The notes below the pieces were generated by a model. That model searched no databases and was not told the origin of the DNA. It saw only the letters and a program-made list of their open reading frames with translations. A program made the translations under genes and the position numbers. A DNA stretch of 5,153 nt. Source: Prevotellaceae bacterium. Its GTDB lineage: Bacteria > Bacteroidota > Bacteroidia > Bacteroidales > Paludibacteraceae. The stretch is taken from positions 1-5,153 of the forward strand of contig JAISXJ010000068.1 in the NCBI GenBank assembly GCA_031270565.1, read 5' to 3'. Below, in pieces: positions 4,604 to 5,153 of the stretch (positions within the stretch are counted from its first letter, which is position 1; every line of letters starts with the position of its first letter).

Positions 4604-4638
4604 AACTGACAACTGATAACTGAAAACTGACAACTTAA
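4604..4638. repeat. Tandem heptamer repeat (AACTGAN) x5
   Basis: Five consecutive 7-bp units read AACTGAC, AACTGAT, AACTGAA, AACTGAC and a decayed AACTTAA. The array ends 33 nt before the ATG at 4672. Confidence 0.8.
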
Positions 4639-4671
4639 TATATCTATCAATTAATTTAAAATATGTTTGTT

Positions 4672-5153
4672 ATGAAACAAAAAACATTTCTTTTCGCTGC
4701 GCTTACAGCAGTATTTTTAAGCGTCGCTTCTTTTTCTGCGGCGCAGGTAACTATTGGAGGTAGTGATGCCCCAAAAGCCGGTGCGATTCTGGATTTGAAC
4801 AGCACAACTAAGGGCGGGTTGGCGCTCTCAAATGTGAGTCTCACCGACCTGAACACCATTCCCGTCGGTTTCCCAGGCATCAACAACTCCGGCGATGTAA
4901 CTCCCGAGGTAAAGGCAAAACTTACAGGCGCTATCGTTTACAACATTAATTCTGACATTTGTCTGGGTGTCTATGTCTGGGACGGCAATCGCTGGAGAAA
5001 AATTGATAAGGATTATCAGGTCAAAGCAGCCGGTGCAGCGACCATTGATATTACAGATCCGGATATAGATCTGGATATAGACGCCATTCTGGGAGGTGAG
5101 GCTGTTACTTTTGTGGTAACAAATCCTGGCGACGCACAGTTTTACCACTGGTA
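4672..5153 (+). CDS. Secreted FISUMP-type surface protein, N-terminal part (partial, 3' cut)
   Basis: The frame is open to the window end, with 160 codons visible. Residues 1-24 are a signal peptide: a basic start (MKQK), a hydrophobic core FLFAALTAVFLSVA, and SFSAA before Gln25 as the likely cleavage site. The mature start, VTIGGSDAPKAGAILDLNST, and the later CLGVYVWDGNRWRKI (97-111) are typical of exported Bacteroidales proteins that often end in FISUMP domains such as the one at 2-313. An acidic stretch DITDPDIDLDID (126-137) precedes AVTFVVTNPGDAQFYHW, which looks like the start of an Ig-like domain. The ATG at 4672 is chosen because MKQK is a normal signal-peptide start; an in-frame ATG at 4663 is equally readable. 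No Shine-Dalgarno is seen. There is no lipobox Cys. Function is unknown, but surface or extracellular location is likely. Confidence 0.8.
   Translation, partial: MKQKTFLFAALTAVFLSVASFSAAQVTIGGSDAPKAGAILDLNSTTKGGLALSNVSLTDLNTIPVGFPGINNSGDVTPEVKAKLTGAIVYNINSDICLGVYVWDGNRWRKIDKDYQVKAAGAATIDITDPDIDLDIDAILGGEAVTFVVTNPGDAQFYHW

Larger units (their letters stand above)
4013..4671. other. Repeat-rich intergenic region before the secreted protein gene
   Basis: No convincing gene is seen; apparent frames are built from low-complexity repeats. From left to right it holds fragments of an atcctgttaatcctgtg word (about 4027-4052), the ccacaaatacacgaa and taactaataacta words (4082-4109), AT-rich simple sequence to about 4165, a promoter-like box at 4172-4179, a run of nine C (4299-4307), a two-unit tandem hairpin repeat (4473-4535), an ACACAAAG-rich stretch (about 4560-4595), and a heptamer tandem repeat (4604-4638). 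Similar degenerate words are common between genes in Bacteroidetes. Confidence 0.6.

Noticed and set aside
4365..4623. Overlapping 83- and 66-codon frames in the intergenic region
   Set aside because: They run through the hairpin and heptamer repeats in two frames with no recognisable protein.
4473..4638. CRISPR array
   Set aside because: There are only two imperfect units with 5-nt gaps and then short heptamers; no spacers of usual length and no cas gene.
4662..4669. TATGTTTG as a -7 box for the secreted protein gene
   Set aside because: Transcription would start at or after the ATG at 4672, so it is a chance match.

Overview
The window reads as chromosomal DNA of a member of the Bacteroidetes, probably order Bacteroidales. 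Several intergenic stretches carry the Bacteroidetes -7 promoter box TAnnTTTG, one with a perfectly spaced TTTG -33 box. Leaders are AT-rich and mostly lack a Shine-Dalgarno. Both window ends carry a surface-protein family (FISUMP-like) typical of this group. Genus cannot be told from the sequence.

Layout. 2-313 is the C-terminal end of a FISUMP-like protein. 314-792 is intergenic and holds a strong hairpin, a possible leftward small RNA, and the promoter of the next operon. 793-2098 is a two-gene operon, with the genes overlapping by 14 nt: a YtfE/RIC-like hemerythrin-fold di-iron protein, then a LuxR-type regulator whose receiver-like domain lacks the phosphoacceptor Asp. 2162-2233 is tRNA-Glu(CTC), with its own -7 box and a strong terminator. 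2506-3219 (minus) is a DeoD-type purine nucleoside phosphorylase. 3366-3815 (plus) is a small three-helix membrane protein resembling DUF5362. These two genes diverge from a shared promoter region. 3949-4671 is a repeat-rich intergenic region. 4672-5153 is the N-terminal part of a secreted protein that probably belongs to the same family as the protein at the left edge.

The most striking structure is a pair of 123-bp near-identical elements at 2383-2505 and 3823-3945, in inverted orientation. Each has about 19-bp terminal inverted repeats and a 3-bp TTA/TAA target duplication, so they look like MITEs. Each sits between the stop codon and the terminator of one of the two divergent genes, in the same orientation relative to transcription. 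The left copy lies exactly in the stop codon of the phosphorylase gene, and the target duplication restores TAA.

The di-iron protein and LuxR regulator probably work together as a redox or nitric-oxide stress module. The di-iron protein has all six ligands expected from E. coli YtfE but has lost the N-terminal Cys-Cys pair. Its regulator appears not to be phosphorylated, so a direct protein-protein or ligand signal is an attractive but unproven idea.
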